NCBI RefSeq assembly: GCF_025263685.1
Contig: NZ_CP092109.1
Span: 2,419,001-2,483,000, forward strand
Source: Geoalkalibacter halelectricus
Lineage (GTDB): Bacteria > Desulfobacterota > Desulfuromonadia > Desulfuromonadales > Geoalkalibacteraceae
Reading direction: 5' to 3'
Length of the DNA stretch: 64,000 nucleotides
Below the pieces are notes generated by a model. The model saw only the letters and a program-made list of their open reading frames with translations, did not search any database and had not been told where the DNA came from. This document shows, piece after piece, positions 11,867 to 19,934 of this stretch. Positions within the stretch are counted from its first letter, which is position 1; each line of letters begins with the position of its first letter. A program made the position numbers and the translations under genes.

Positions 11867-12369
11867 TGGGTGCAGTCAGGCAGGTGGTTTTTGCTCATGG
11901 CAAGGAAAGCGGGCCTTGGGGCAGCAAAATTCTGGCCCTTGCCGAAATCGCCAGAGCGTGCGGCTATGGGGTTCTGAGCCCCGATTATTCGGATCTTCCC
12001 GACGTGGAAAGCCGGGTGGCGCGGCTTCTCGATCTGGTGCCGGAAAATCCGGGGGAATTGATCCTGGTCGGTTCAAGTATGGGCGGGTATGTGTCCCTGG
12101 CGGCCTCCCGCATTCTCAAGCCCCAAGGACTTTTTCTTCTGGCTCCGGCGGTCGGACTGCCCGGCTATGGCGACCCTGATCCCGTCCCCTGTGCCGAGCG
12201 CTCCCTCATCGTCCATGCCTGGCAGGACGAAATCGTTCCCGCCGCTAAGGTCATCGACTTCGCCGATCGCCATGGCATCGAACTGCATCTGCTCAACAGC
12301 GATCATCGTCTGACCAGCGTTCTCCCCACCATCTGCCTGCTGTTCCGCAATTTTCTACGCCTCTGGTGA
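11866..12369 (+). CDS. Small alpha/beta hydrolase (YqiA/YcfP-like)
   Basis: A 167-residue compact hydrolase. The N-terminus VVFAHGKESGPWG gives the oxyanion region, LVGSSMGGYVSLAA carries the nucleophile Ser in GSSMG, WQDEIVP the probable Asp, and NSDHRL the probable His. Such small esterases are often found as cytoplasmic proteins of unknown substrate. The ATG overlaps the exonuclease stop (TGATG) with a GGAG 10 nt upstream, so the pair is translationally coupled. Its 3' end overlaps the convergent trkA-like gene by 15 bp (12355-12369), leaving no room for a terminator between them. Confidence 0.8.
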   Translation: MGAVRQVVFAHGKESGPWGSKILALAEIARACGYGVLSPDYSDLPDVESRVARLLDLVPENPGELILVGSSMGGYVSLAASRILKPQGLFLLAPAVGLPGYGDPDPVPCAERSLIVHAWQDEIVPAAKVIDFADRHGIELHLLNSDHRLTSVLPTICLLFRNFLRLW

Positions 12370-13032
12370 TTTTTCATCGTTTGCAACCTGATTGAATTTT
12401 TTCTTTAGAGCCTTAAGAGATTCCATGTGGCAGATAAAAACCAGCTTATCTCCCTGTTCAAGCTTGGAATCCTTATCGGTCAGATGGAATTTGTCATCCC
12501 GATAGTAAAAAATCGCCCGAGTTTTTTTGGGGAGTTCGAGTTCATCAAGAGCTTTCCCGGCGTAGTCCTCATCAATCGAAACGGCATACAGTCGCGCCTC
12601 GCCCTCAATGACCGTAGAGAGTTCCAGCGGGTCGACACCTGAAGCCATGTCGGCCAGAAAGCGCCCGATGGTCCGAGAGGGGATGATGGTATCTTCGAGT
12701 CCGAGTTCCAGGCAGATGCTCTCGAAATCGTGGTCATGAATATTGATCACCACCCGCTTGAAGCCCAGGGACCTTCCTACCAGGCCTGCGATGATATTGT
12801 TCTGATCGTTGTCTGTGAGGCAGAACAGAATATCGCAGTGCTTGGGATCAGCCTCTTCAAGAATATGCGGACGGCTTCCGTCGCCATGAAGAAAGCTGCA
12901 ATCGAGGGTTTCGGAAAGCTCTTCAATCTTGCTCTTTTGAGCTTCTATAATTATGACTTCATGCCCTCGCTTTATAAGCAAATTGGCGGTATACGCGGTC
13001 AGTTCCCCTGCCCCGACAAATACAATCCTCAT
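12355..13032 (-). CDS. trkA: TrkA/KtrA-type potassium uptake regulatory subunit
   Basis: Cytoplasmic gating subunit of a Trk/Ktr potassium channel. The 225 residues are one RCK unit: an N-terminal Rossmann RCK_N domain (MRIVFVGAGELTAYTA, then DGSRPHILEEA and FCLTDNDQNNIIA) that binds NAD(H) or ATP, and a C-terminal TrkA_C domain from about residue 140. This is half the length of E. coli TrkA and resembles KtrA-like single units. The ATG at 13032 follows GGAGGA; the longer frame upstream is inside trkH. It overlaps the trkH stop by 4 bp, giving a trkH-trkA operon. Confidence 0.92.
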   Translation of the reverse strand: MRIVFVGAGELTAYTANLLIKRGHEVIIIEAQKSKIEELSETLDCSFLHGDGSRPHILEEADPKHCDILFCLTDNDQNNIIAGLVGRSLGFKRVVINIHDHDFESICLELGLEDTIIPSRTIGRFLADMASGVDPLELSTVIEGEARLYAVSIDEDYAGKALDELELPKKTRAIFYYRDDKFHLTDKDSKLEQGDKLVFICHMESLKALKKKFNQVANDEKSPEA

Positions 13033-14498
13033 GATTCCTCCACCCGCAATCCAAACCAGGTTCTTGGGTAGAGTATGACGAGCCATGCCAGGATTTCAAG
13101 CCGGCCAAACAGCATATTGACGCATAATGCTGCCTTGAGGATGCCGGGCAAATCCGGTCCGACTACTCCAGAAGAAAGACCTACCGTTCCGGTTGCCGAA
13201 ACCACCTCGAAAAGTGAATCGAGAGGGTCAAATCCAAAAATCAGAAAAAGAAACCAGGAAGCCGTCACTACGGCAAAAAAAAGTACAAAAAAAACCAATG
13301 CCTGCCGGATTTCCTCTTCTTCAAGGCGTTTATCTCCCAGGCGTCGATCCAGAACGCCGTGGGGTGGCATGCAGGTTCTCACCAAACTCAACTGCACAAG
13401 ACGTAGCAGAACGAGAATGCGTAGCACCTTGATCCCCCCAGCCGTCGATCCGATCCCCCCCCCGATTGCCATCGAGATGATCACCACCATTTTGGATCCG
13501 GCATCCAGGTCTCCCAGGCCGAGCGTTGTGAAACCTGCTGTAGTCTGGGCCGAAAGAGCGATCAGAGGCCCATGGTAGAGCGCTTGTTGCCAGGGCTGTT
13601 GCATGAAAAAGTACATGCAGGCACTCAGAGCCAGACTCACCACCAGGGCGATCAGAAGCAGCGCGCGCAACTGTAGGTCGCGAAATAGCTTTTTCCATCT
13701 CTCACGCCCACCCTGGTAGTAGAGCGCGAGAGGCAGGGCACAGGCCAGGCAGGCCAGCGTCGTAATCCAAGGTAGCTGCCAGCTGGAAAAATGTCCGAAG
13801 CTGGCATCGTGTGGAGAGAAACCGCCCGTAGAAACGGCCGACAAGGTATAGACCACCGCATTGAATAATCCATTGCCCGTCAACAGTAGAAAAAAGATGC
13901 CCGTACACGTCAGCGCGACATAGACGACGGCGATCTTTCGTGCGTAAGCCTTGGTGCCGCCAACCACGTCATCTCTGATGTCTTCCGTGACTGCCAGGCT
14001 TTTTGCGGTGATACCTGGACGCAATAGCAGTGCAAGAGATAGAACCAGGATCCCCAACCCGCCATACCATTGCATCCAGGACCGGGCAAAACGGAAGACC
14101 AGGGGTTTGTCTTCGACTGTCGCTAAAGTGCTGAGTCCAGTCGTGGTTGCAGCAGAAATCGCCTCGAAGAGTGCGTCGCCAAAGGAGAGACCTGCTCCCA
14201 TCATGGGATAGGACATTACCAGCGGAATTGCCAGAAATATTATGGCAGCCAAAACCATCGCTTCGTTGGTCTGAACACGGCGAGCAGCTCGTAGCCGGGC
14301 TAGAAGGAATCCAGGCCCGGAGAGTACCGCTATAACAACTCCATAGCGCGCCGCGATTGCAAATTCGGCTGTCAAGAGCGCAAACACCAGAGGTACCAGT
14401 GTCAGAAAAGCCACCACAAGGATCAGTTGGCCGAAATATTTGCCGACTACCCGCAGGCGAATGGCATAGCTCAGTACTTTTGTTTGTTTACCCACCAC
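13029..14498 (-). CDS. trkH: TrkH/KtrB-type potassium transporter membrane subunit
   Basis: Integral membrane potassium translocation subunit of 489 residues. Four pore-loop repeats are visible through their filter-like segments: ATTTGLSTL (P1), SAVSTGGFSPHDASF (P2), AQTTAGFTTLGLGD (P3) and SATGTVGLSSGVVG (P4), each with the expected central Gly. Helical segments lie between them, including a Gly-rich loop GGGIGSTAGGIKVLR. It starts at a GTG (14498, a second GTG follows) with CCGGAG upstream. Its last codons overlap the trkA start, so gate and pore are co-expressed. Confidence 0.94.
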   Translation of the reverse strand: MVGKQTKVLSYAIRLRVVGKYFGQLILVVAFLTLVPLVFALLTAEFAIAARYGVVIAVLSGPGFLLARLRAARRVQTNEAMVLAAIIFLAIPLVMSYPMMGAGLSFGDALFEAISAATTTGLSTLATVEDKPLVFRFARSWMQWYGGLGILVLSLALLLRPGITAKSLAVTEDIRDDVVGGTKAYARKIAVVYVALTCTGIFFLLLTGNGLFNAVVYTLSAVSTGGFSPHDASFGHFSSWQLPWITTLACLACALPLALYYQGGRERWKKLFRDLQLRALLLIALVVSLALSACMYFFMQQPWQQALYHGPLIALSAQTTAGFTTLGLGDLDAGSKMVVIISMAIGGGIGSTAGGIKVLRILVLLRLVQLSLVRTCMPPHGVLDRRLGDKRLEEEEIRQALVFFVLFFAVVTASWFLFLIFGFDPLDSLFEVVSATGTVGLSSGVVGPDLPGILKAALCVNMLFGRLEILAWLVILYPRTWFGLRVEES

Positions 14499-14611
14499 GA
14501 CTCCGGAAAACGAAGTGCAGTATATTCGCTATGGAAGTATCTTCTCACCCGGCATGGGCCGCAGCACCCACTGCGAGGGTGAGAAGCGCCCATAAAAAGT
14601 TGAGAGATCAG

Positions 14612-15976
14612 TCACTTCACCCACACCGTCTGAATGTTGACGAACTGTCTGATGCCGAAATAAGACAGTTCGCGCCCAAAGCCGGAATTCTTTATGCCGC
14701 CAAAGGGTAGACGCGGATCACTTTTGACGAGACCGTTGACGAAAACAGCGCCGGCCTCGATGCGTGCGGCAAGGGTCTCTCCTTTGCTGCTGTCGCGGGT
14801 CCATACCGAGCCGCCGAGTCCAAAGAGGGTGGCATTGGCCACTTCTATTGCTTCCTCGGCATTCTGCACGCGGATGACCGAGGCGACTGGGCCGAAAAGT
14901 TCTTCGTGGTAGGCGGGCATTCCGGGCTTGACCTCGGCGAGAATGGTTGGGGGATAAAAATACCCTTTGCGCTTAAGGGGTTTGCCGCCGAGGAGTAGCT
15001 CTGCACCCTTGGCAAGCGATGTTTCCACCTGTCCGTGCAGTTCCAGCATGAGATCCTCGCGGGCCTGCGGCCCAAGCTGGGTCTGCTCATTCAGAGGGTC
15101 GCCCACCACCAGCGCCGCCATGGCATCCTTAAATTTTTCCAGCCATCTGTCATAAATCTCTGCTTCTATGATGAATCGCTTGGCGGCGATGCAGCTCTGC
15201 CCGGAGTTGATGCAGCGCGACTTGGCAGCGGTTTCGGCAGAGTCTTCCACATCGGCGTCGGCGAGCACAATGAAGGGGTCGCTGCCGCCCAGCTCCAGAA
15301 CGACTTTTTTCAACATTTCTCCGGCCTTGGCCGCCACCTTGCGGCCGGCGGCCTCGCTACCGGTCAAAGTGACCGCCTTGATCAACTCGTTCTCGATCAC
15401 CGTTTCGACCTGATTCGCGCCAATCATCAGGGTGCGGAAAACATTTTCTGGAAAACCGGCCTGGCGAAAAACATCTTCGATGGCCAGAGCGCAGCGCGGA
15501 ACATTGGAGGAATGTTTGAGCACCCCGGTGTTGCCTGCCATCAAAGCCGGGGCCGCGAAGCGGAACACCTGCCAGAAGGGAAAGTTCCACGGCATGACCG
15601 CCAGGATCATGCCGAGGGGACGAAAAGCGACATAAGAGCGCGAGCCGTCGCTTTGGGCCGGCTCATCGGCCAGCATCGCAGCCGCATTTTCGGCGTAGTA
15701 ATCGCAAACCCAGGCACACTTGTCGACCTCGGCGCGGCCGCTGGTGATGGGTTTTCCCATCTCCAGGGCCATGATCCGGGCGTATTCATCCTTGTTCTGC
15801 CGCAACACCTGCGCCGCCCGGCGCAGGTTGGCCGCGCGCTCCGCAAAACTGGTTCGCCGCCAATCACGCCAGGCCAGATCAACCGCCGCCAGGGTTTCTT
15901 GCGTCTTACCGGGAGACCACTCGTCAAACTTCTCCAGCAATTCACCTGTCGCCGGATTGATTGATTCCAGTGCCAT
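14612..15976 (-). CDS. NAD(P)-dependent aldehyde dehydrogenase, succinate-semialdehyde type
   Basis: Oxidises an aldehyde to the acid, most likely succinate semialdehyde. The 454 residues begin MALESINPATGELL and match the Sad/YneI-like class in length. The catalytic Cys is in INSGQSCIAAKRF and the general-base Glu in VLELGGSDPF. The cofactor region contains MPWNFPFWQ, and the C-terminus has PFGGIKNSGFGRELS. The ATG at 15976 has GGGGGAAG upstream; the longer frame adds 16 unlikely residues. It stands alone, facing away from the PLD-VTT gene across a repeat-rich gap. Confidence 0.88.
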   Translation of the reverse strand: MALESINPATGELLEKFDEWSPGKTQETLAAVDLAWRDWRRTSFAERAANLRRAAQVLRQNKDEYARIMALEMGKPITSGRAEVDKCAWVCDYYAENAAAMLADEPAQSDGSRSYVAFRPLGMILAVMPWNFPFWQVFRFAAPALMAGNTGVLKHSSNVPRCALAIEDVFRQAGFPENVFRTLMIGANQVETVIENELIKAVTLTGSEAAGRKVAAKAGEMLKKVVLELGGSDPFIVLADADVEDSAETAAKSRCINSGQSCIAAKRFIIEAEIYDRWLEKFKDAMAALVVGDPLNEQTQLGPQAREDLMLELHGQVETSLAKGAELLLGGKPLKRKGYFYPPTILAEVKPGMPAYHEELFGPVASVIRVQNAEEAIEVANATLFGLGGSVWTRDSSKGETLAARIEAGAVFVNGLVKSDPRLPFGGIKNSGFGRELSYFGIRQFVNIQTVWVK

Positions 15977-16055
15977 GTCTTCCCCCTTGATCTTGTATCG
16001 GTCTCTTGAGTCACGCAATTCCAATCAGAGCGAGCCGCATGGGCCACATGACCGA

Positions 16056-16108
16056 TAGCTCGGATTATTCATGATGACTTCTGCTCGCGCCATCTCGGGC
16101 CGTGCTCG
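16056..16108 (+). repeat. Family 2 repeat, degenerate/truncated copy
   Basis: CTCGGATTATTCATGATGACTT-like end followed by a CGCGCCATCTC and GCCGTGCTCGC stretch. It matches the left part of the full family 2 copy found between hgcA and hgcB, in the same order. The far inverted repeat cannot be found downstream, so this copy is truncated. It lies in the upstream region of the aldehyde dehydrogenase gene. Confidence 0.65.
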
Positions 16109-16283
16109 CCATTTGCCGTTTCTCTGGCCGGGCGTTGCAGGCTATGGCTGCGTTGAAAATGTGCCCAGCTCTTGTAAAGTGATGAGCAGGTCAAACAGGA
16201 TGACATTGGCAATTGCTCGCATGTGCGGGTTCTGCGCTGCGCTTCAAATTCAAACACATCGCACGCCAATTAAAAGTGAAAAA

Positions 16284-16378
16284 CTAGGAGGCTGTCGGAC
16301 TATCCATGACCCGGCTGCAAATCCGGACTGAAACATCCAAATTTTCGCTGCGGCCCGGATAGTCCGCCAGCCTCCTAG
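16284..16378 (-). repeat. Family 1 MITE-like repeat, copy B (95 bp, internally deleted)
   Basis: Same CTAG-bounded inverted repeats as the 169-bp copies, but in the opposite orientation and 74 bp shorter. The loss is exactly the interval between two AAATCCGG direct repeats present in the full element, one copy being retained. It lies between the divergent aldehyde dehydrogenase and PLD-VTT genes. The remaining 230 bp between 16025 and 16283 hold no recognised gene. Confidence 0.9.
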
Positions 16379-16420
16379 CAAAATTTTTCCTGGCGGCATC
16401 GCGAACCCCTGGAAAAATCC

Positions 16421-18577
16421 ATGAACCGCTGTGATGAAATTATTAAACCAGGTGAAAACTGCTGGCGGGCTTGTCGGGCTGACCAAGCCGCTTTGCTCAT
16501 CGATGGCGCGGCATATTTTCAAACTCTGGCCTGGGGTCTGGAGCAGGCGCGTCACACCATTTTCATCATTGGCTGGGATATCGACAGCCAGATTGTTCTG
16601 CGGCGCGGAGCTGCCGCGGGAAAAGATGAGCCAGACCTGGTCACCTTATTGAACCGGCTGGCCAGGGAGCATCAGCAGTTGAACATATATGTTCTCGATT
16701 GGGATTTCACCATGCTCTACGCCCTTGATCGAGAGCTTCTGCCGTCTTTCAAGTTTAGCTGGAGCGCGCATGAACGCCTCCATTTTCTCCTCGATGACCA
16801 ACATCCGGTCGGCGCCAGCCATCATCAAAAAATCGTGGTGATCGATGACTGTCTTGCCTTTTGCGGTGGCCTTGATTTGACCCACGGCCGCTGGGATACC
16901 CCAGAGCATCATCCCGAAAATCCCCATAGATCAGACAGCGACCTGAAATACCCGCCCTTTCATGATGTGCAGCTGATGGTCAGCGGCGAGGTCGCCGCAG
17001 CCCTGGGAACCTTAAGCCGTCGCCGTTGGCGGTGCGCAGGGGGGGAAGAACCGGCACCGCCGGTCGACACCGCGGACCGCCGGCTCTGGCCATCAGATCT
17101 GGCTGCGGAATTCAAGAATACCACGGTGGCCATCAGCCGCACCGAATCGGCCTATGCCGGCCAGGAGCCCATTAAAGAGGTGCGGCGTTTATGGATCGAT
17201 GCCATCGCCGCGGCGGAAAAGTCGATTTATATCGAAAACCAGTTCTTTACCGCTTACGAAGTTTGCCAAGCTCTGGAGAAACGCCTGAAAGAGCCCAAGG
17301 GACCCGAGGTCGTGATGATCCTTTCCGGAGCCCCCATCGGCTGGCTTGCCCGCAAGGCAATGGAAATGCTTGGCGCGCAGATGCGGCAGCGTCTGCAGGC
17401 CGCCGACCGTTTTGGAAGGCTGCGGGTGGTTTATCCGGTGCGCGCCGGACAATTCATCAAAGTTCATTCCAAGTTGCTGATCGTCGATGATTGTCTGTTG
17501 CGCGTCGGGTCGGCCAACCTAAACAATCGCAGCATGGGGCTGGACACGGAATGCGACCTTGCCCTGGTTGCCGAGGAGCCTCAGGCGCATGCCGCTATCA
17601 GCCGGCAGCGCGCGCGCCTGCTGGCCGAACATCTCGGCCGCACGCCCGAGGAGGTTCAACGGGCGTGCGAGGACCTCGGTTCGCTGGGCGCCTATATCGA
17701 TGAGGCGCGAGGTCATGAAGGCACGCGCCAACTGCTTTCCTTCGAAAATTCAACCGATTCGGGCTACGAAAAGCCGCCCCTGGACTATCGCCTAATCGAC
17801 CCGGAAAAGCCGATCAGTTTCGAAGAGTTGACCTTTTTGATTCAAGGGGGCAGAAAAACCTCCGACCGCCAAGTCGACCGGCAGCATATGTCGGTAAAAA
17901 CAGCAAAACGAAAAGTCCTGCGGCTGTGCATCTTGCTCTGCGCTGCTCTGGTTTTGGCTGTGGCCTGGCGCTGGACCCCCTTGCAGGAGTACCTAAGCAT
18001 TGAGGTGTTGCGAGGCTGGGCCGAAACCGTACAGGCTACCGCTTATTCACCGCTTATACTTATGGTCATCTATGTTTTGGGCGGATTTGTGCTTTTGCCT
18101 GTGACCTTGATGATACTGGTTACAGTGCTCACCTTTGGCCCTTGGTTGGGTTTGTTATACGCTGTGTGTGGGACTCTGCTGAGCGCTGTGTCCGGTTACT
18201 GGGCGGGAAGGAAGCTCGGCCGCGAAGCCGTGCGCAATCTGTCGGGCGAGCGCCTCTCCAGGATCAACCGAGCCTTGGCCCGCAAAGGGCTGTGGGCGAT
18301 GATCGCCTTGCGGGTTCTGCCGCTGGCGCCTTTTACGGTGGGCAATCTGGCCGCGGGGGCTTCTCAAATCAAGCTGCGCGACTTTATTCTCGGCACTCTG
18401 ATCGGCATGAGTCCAGGATTTCTGGCCTTTGCAGCCTTTGCCGGCGGCTTTGAAATTATCCTGCGGAAACCCGATCCGCTCTCAACGGTTCTTTTTTTGG
18501 CCGTGGCTGCCGGTGGCGGCGCAATGTTCTGGATGCTGCGAAAATTCATCCTGAGGAAAATCCGATCTAAGTCTTAG
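16421..18577 (+). CDS. Phospholipase D-family protein fused to a VTT/DedA-like membrane domain
   Basis: A 718-residue two-part protein. Residues about 1-480 are a PLD superfamily module with two HKD sites: HHQKIVVIDD near 133 and HSKLLIVDD near 348, each followed by the expected GG-D/GSANLNNRS segment. After a linker (about 480-510), the C-terminal 200 residues form a VTT (SNARE-associated/TVP38/TMEM64) membrane domain. It has TPLQEYLS, the re-entrant FGPWLGLLYA region, GRKLGREAV and APFTVGNLAAGAS. Likely a membrane-anchored phosphatidyl-transfer or phospholipid-cleaving enzyme; the substrate is unknown. It begins ATGAACCGC without a strong ribosome site. Two separate VTT genes and a separate PLD gene occur at 33.5-37 kb. 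Confidence 0.88.
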   Translation: MNRCDEIIKPGENCWRACRADQAALLIDGAAYFQTLAWGLEQARHTIFIIGWDIDSQIVLRRGAAAGKDEPDLVTLLNRLAREHQQLNIYVLDWDFTMLYALDRELLPSFKFSWSAHERLHFLLDDQHPVGASHHQKIVVIDDCLAFCGGLDLTHGRWDTPEHHPENPHRSDSDLKYPPFHDVQLMVSGEVAAALGTLSRRRWRCAGGEEPAPPVDTADRRLWPSDLAAEFKNTTVAISRTESAYAGQEPIKEVRRLWIDAIAAAEKSIYIENQFFTAYEVCQALEKRLKEPKGPEVVMILSGAPIGWLARKAMEMLGAQMRQRLQAADRFGRLRVVYPVRAGQFIKVHSKLLIVDDCLLRVGSANLNNRSMGLDTECDLALVAEEPQAHAAISRQRARLLAEHLGRTPEEVQRACEDLGSLGAYIDEARGHEGTRQLLSFENSTDSGYEKPPLDYRLIDPEKPISFEELTFLIQGGRKTSDRQVDRQHMSVKTAKRKVLRLCILLCAALVLAVAWRWTPLQEYLSIEVLRGWAETVQATAYSPLILMVIYVLGGFVLLPVTLMILVTVLTFGPWLGLLYAVCGTLLSAVSGYWAGRKLGREAVRNLSGERLSRINRALARKGLWAMIALRVLPLAPFTVGNLAAGASQIKLRDFILGTLIGMSPGFLAFAAFAGGFEIILRKPDPLSTVLFLAVAAGGGAMFWMLRKFILRKIRSKS

Positions 18578-18611
18578 CCCGGGTTCAATGCTTGAATGAC
18601 GGAGGAGTTCT

Positions 18612-19934
18612 ATGCCGCCTGCCTGGTTTTCACGCCTGCGCAGCTTGTTGATTTTGCCGCCGCTGCTGCTGGCTGCAGGGGTGTTTCTGCTGGCCATGGG
18701 CACGCGTGAGGCTCCGGAGCGTCCGGAACCTGTCGAACCGCGGACGCCGGCGCGTTTTCTGACTGTGCCCAAAGTCGATGTGGTTCCGCAGGTTATCGCC
18801 TTTGGCGAAGTTCGCCCGCCGCGCATTTGGAATGCGATCGCCGAAGTCCCTGGGCGCATCGTCTTTATCCATCCTGACCTTCTCGTGGGGGGCTTCATTC
18901 CCAGCGGAGCGGTATTGGTGCGAATAGATCCGCTACCTTACCAGTTGGCCCTGGCCCAGGCCCAGGCGCAACTGAAGGAATTGAATCAACAGAACACCAA
19001 CCTGCGGACTTCTCTTGATATCGAAGAGCGTTCGCTGGAGTTGCTGGAGCGCGAATTGAGCCGTCAGCGCACTTTGCTGCAAGATGAGGTCGCGGCTGCC
19101 GGCGCGGTTGAAGATGCCGAACGCGCGGCATTGCAGCAACGTCGGCAAGTGCAGCAGCTCCGCAACGATCTCTCGCTGGTCCCGCCGCGGCGTGAGGCAC
19201 TCCAGGCGCGCATCGACAACCTTGCCCGCGACCTGGAGAACACCTCGGTCATGGCCCCCTTTGATCTGCGGGTGGTCTCTGTGGCGGCCGATATCAACCA
19301 GTTCGCCGCCGCAGGCCAGCACTTGGCGGAGGCGTTTTCCGTCGACAGGGTCGAGGTGGCGGCCCAGATCCCCATCGATCGCCTATGGACTCTGCTGCTC
19401 GGCGCCGACCAGCCGGGGGCGGAGAAGCAGGGTTTCGCGGCACGCCTGGGCGAGGCGCTCGATGCCGCTCCGAAGGTACGGTTGCGGGCCGGGGGTCTGC
19501 TTTCACACTGGCCGGGACGGCTGGTGCGCATGGCGGAGAGCGCTGATCCGCAGACCCGCACCTTGGGGGTGATCGTTACCGTCGATGAGCCCTATGCTCA
19601 GCCAAACACACAGCCCGCCCTGACCCGCAACCTGTTCGTCGAGGTGGTGCTGCGCGGGCACCCCCTCAAGGAGCGCCTGGTGATTCCACGGGCCGCCGTG
19701 CGGGAAGGGCAGGTGTGGGTGCTGGACGAGGATGATCGCCTGCAAAGCCGAGAAGTGGACATTTTGTTTCATCAACAGGACTTCGCCGTGGTCGCGGCGG
19801 GACTCAGCGAGGCAGATCGTCTGGTGCTCTCCGATCTGACCCCTGCGGTGGAGGGCATGCGCATCGATGCGCATGAGGATGAGCAGCGCCGCGCGGCACT
19901 GATATCTCAGGCCACCGGCCGGGGATCCCGGTGA
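18612..19934 (+). CDS. RND efflux periplasmic adaptor (membrane fusion protein)
   Basis: Adaptor linking an inner-membrane RND pump to an outer-membrane channel. The 440 residues have an N-terminal membrane anchor or uncleaved signal (about 8-28). A lipoyl half-motif (EVPGRIVFIHPDL) and a long coiled-coil hairpin (about 110-215, rich in Gln/Leu/Glu) follow. The barrel has SVMAPFDLRVVSV, and the C-terminal proximal domain contains LVIPRAAVREGQVWVL. The ATG has GGAGGAG 5 nt upstream. It follows the PLD-VTT gene by 34 bp and overlaps the pump gene. No outer-membrane factor is encoded nearby, so it must use one elsewhere. Confidence 0.93.
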   Translation: MPPAWFSRLRSLLILPPLLLAAGVFLLAMGTREAPERPEPVEPRTPARFLTVPKVDVVPQVIAFGEVRPPRIWNAIAEVPGRIVFIHPDLLVGGFIPSGAVLVRIDPLPYQLALAQAQAQLKELNQQNTNLRTSLDIEERSLELLERELSRQRTLLQDEVAAAGAVEDAERAALQQRRQVQQLRNDLSLVPPRREALQARIDNLARDLENTSVMAPFDLRVVSVAADINQFAAAGQHLAEAFSVDRVEVAAQIPIDRLWTLLLGADQPGAEKQGFAARLGEALDAAPKVRLRAGGLLSHWPGRLVRMAESADPQTRTLGVIVTVDEPYAQPNTQPALTRNLFVEVVLRGHPLKERLVIPRAAVREGQVWVLDEDDRLQSREVDILFHQQDFAVVAAGLSEADRLVLSDLTPAVEGMRIDAHEDEQRRAALISQATGRGSR

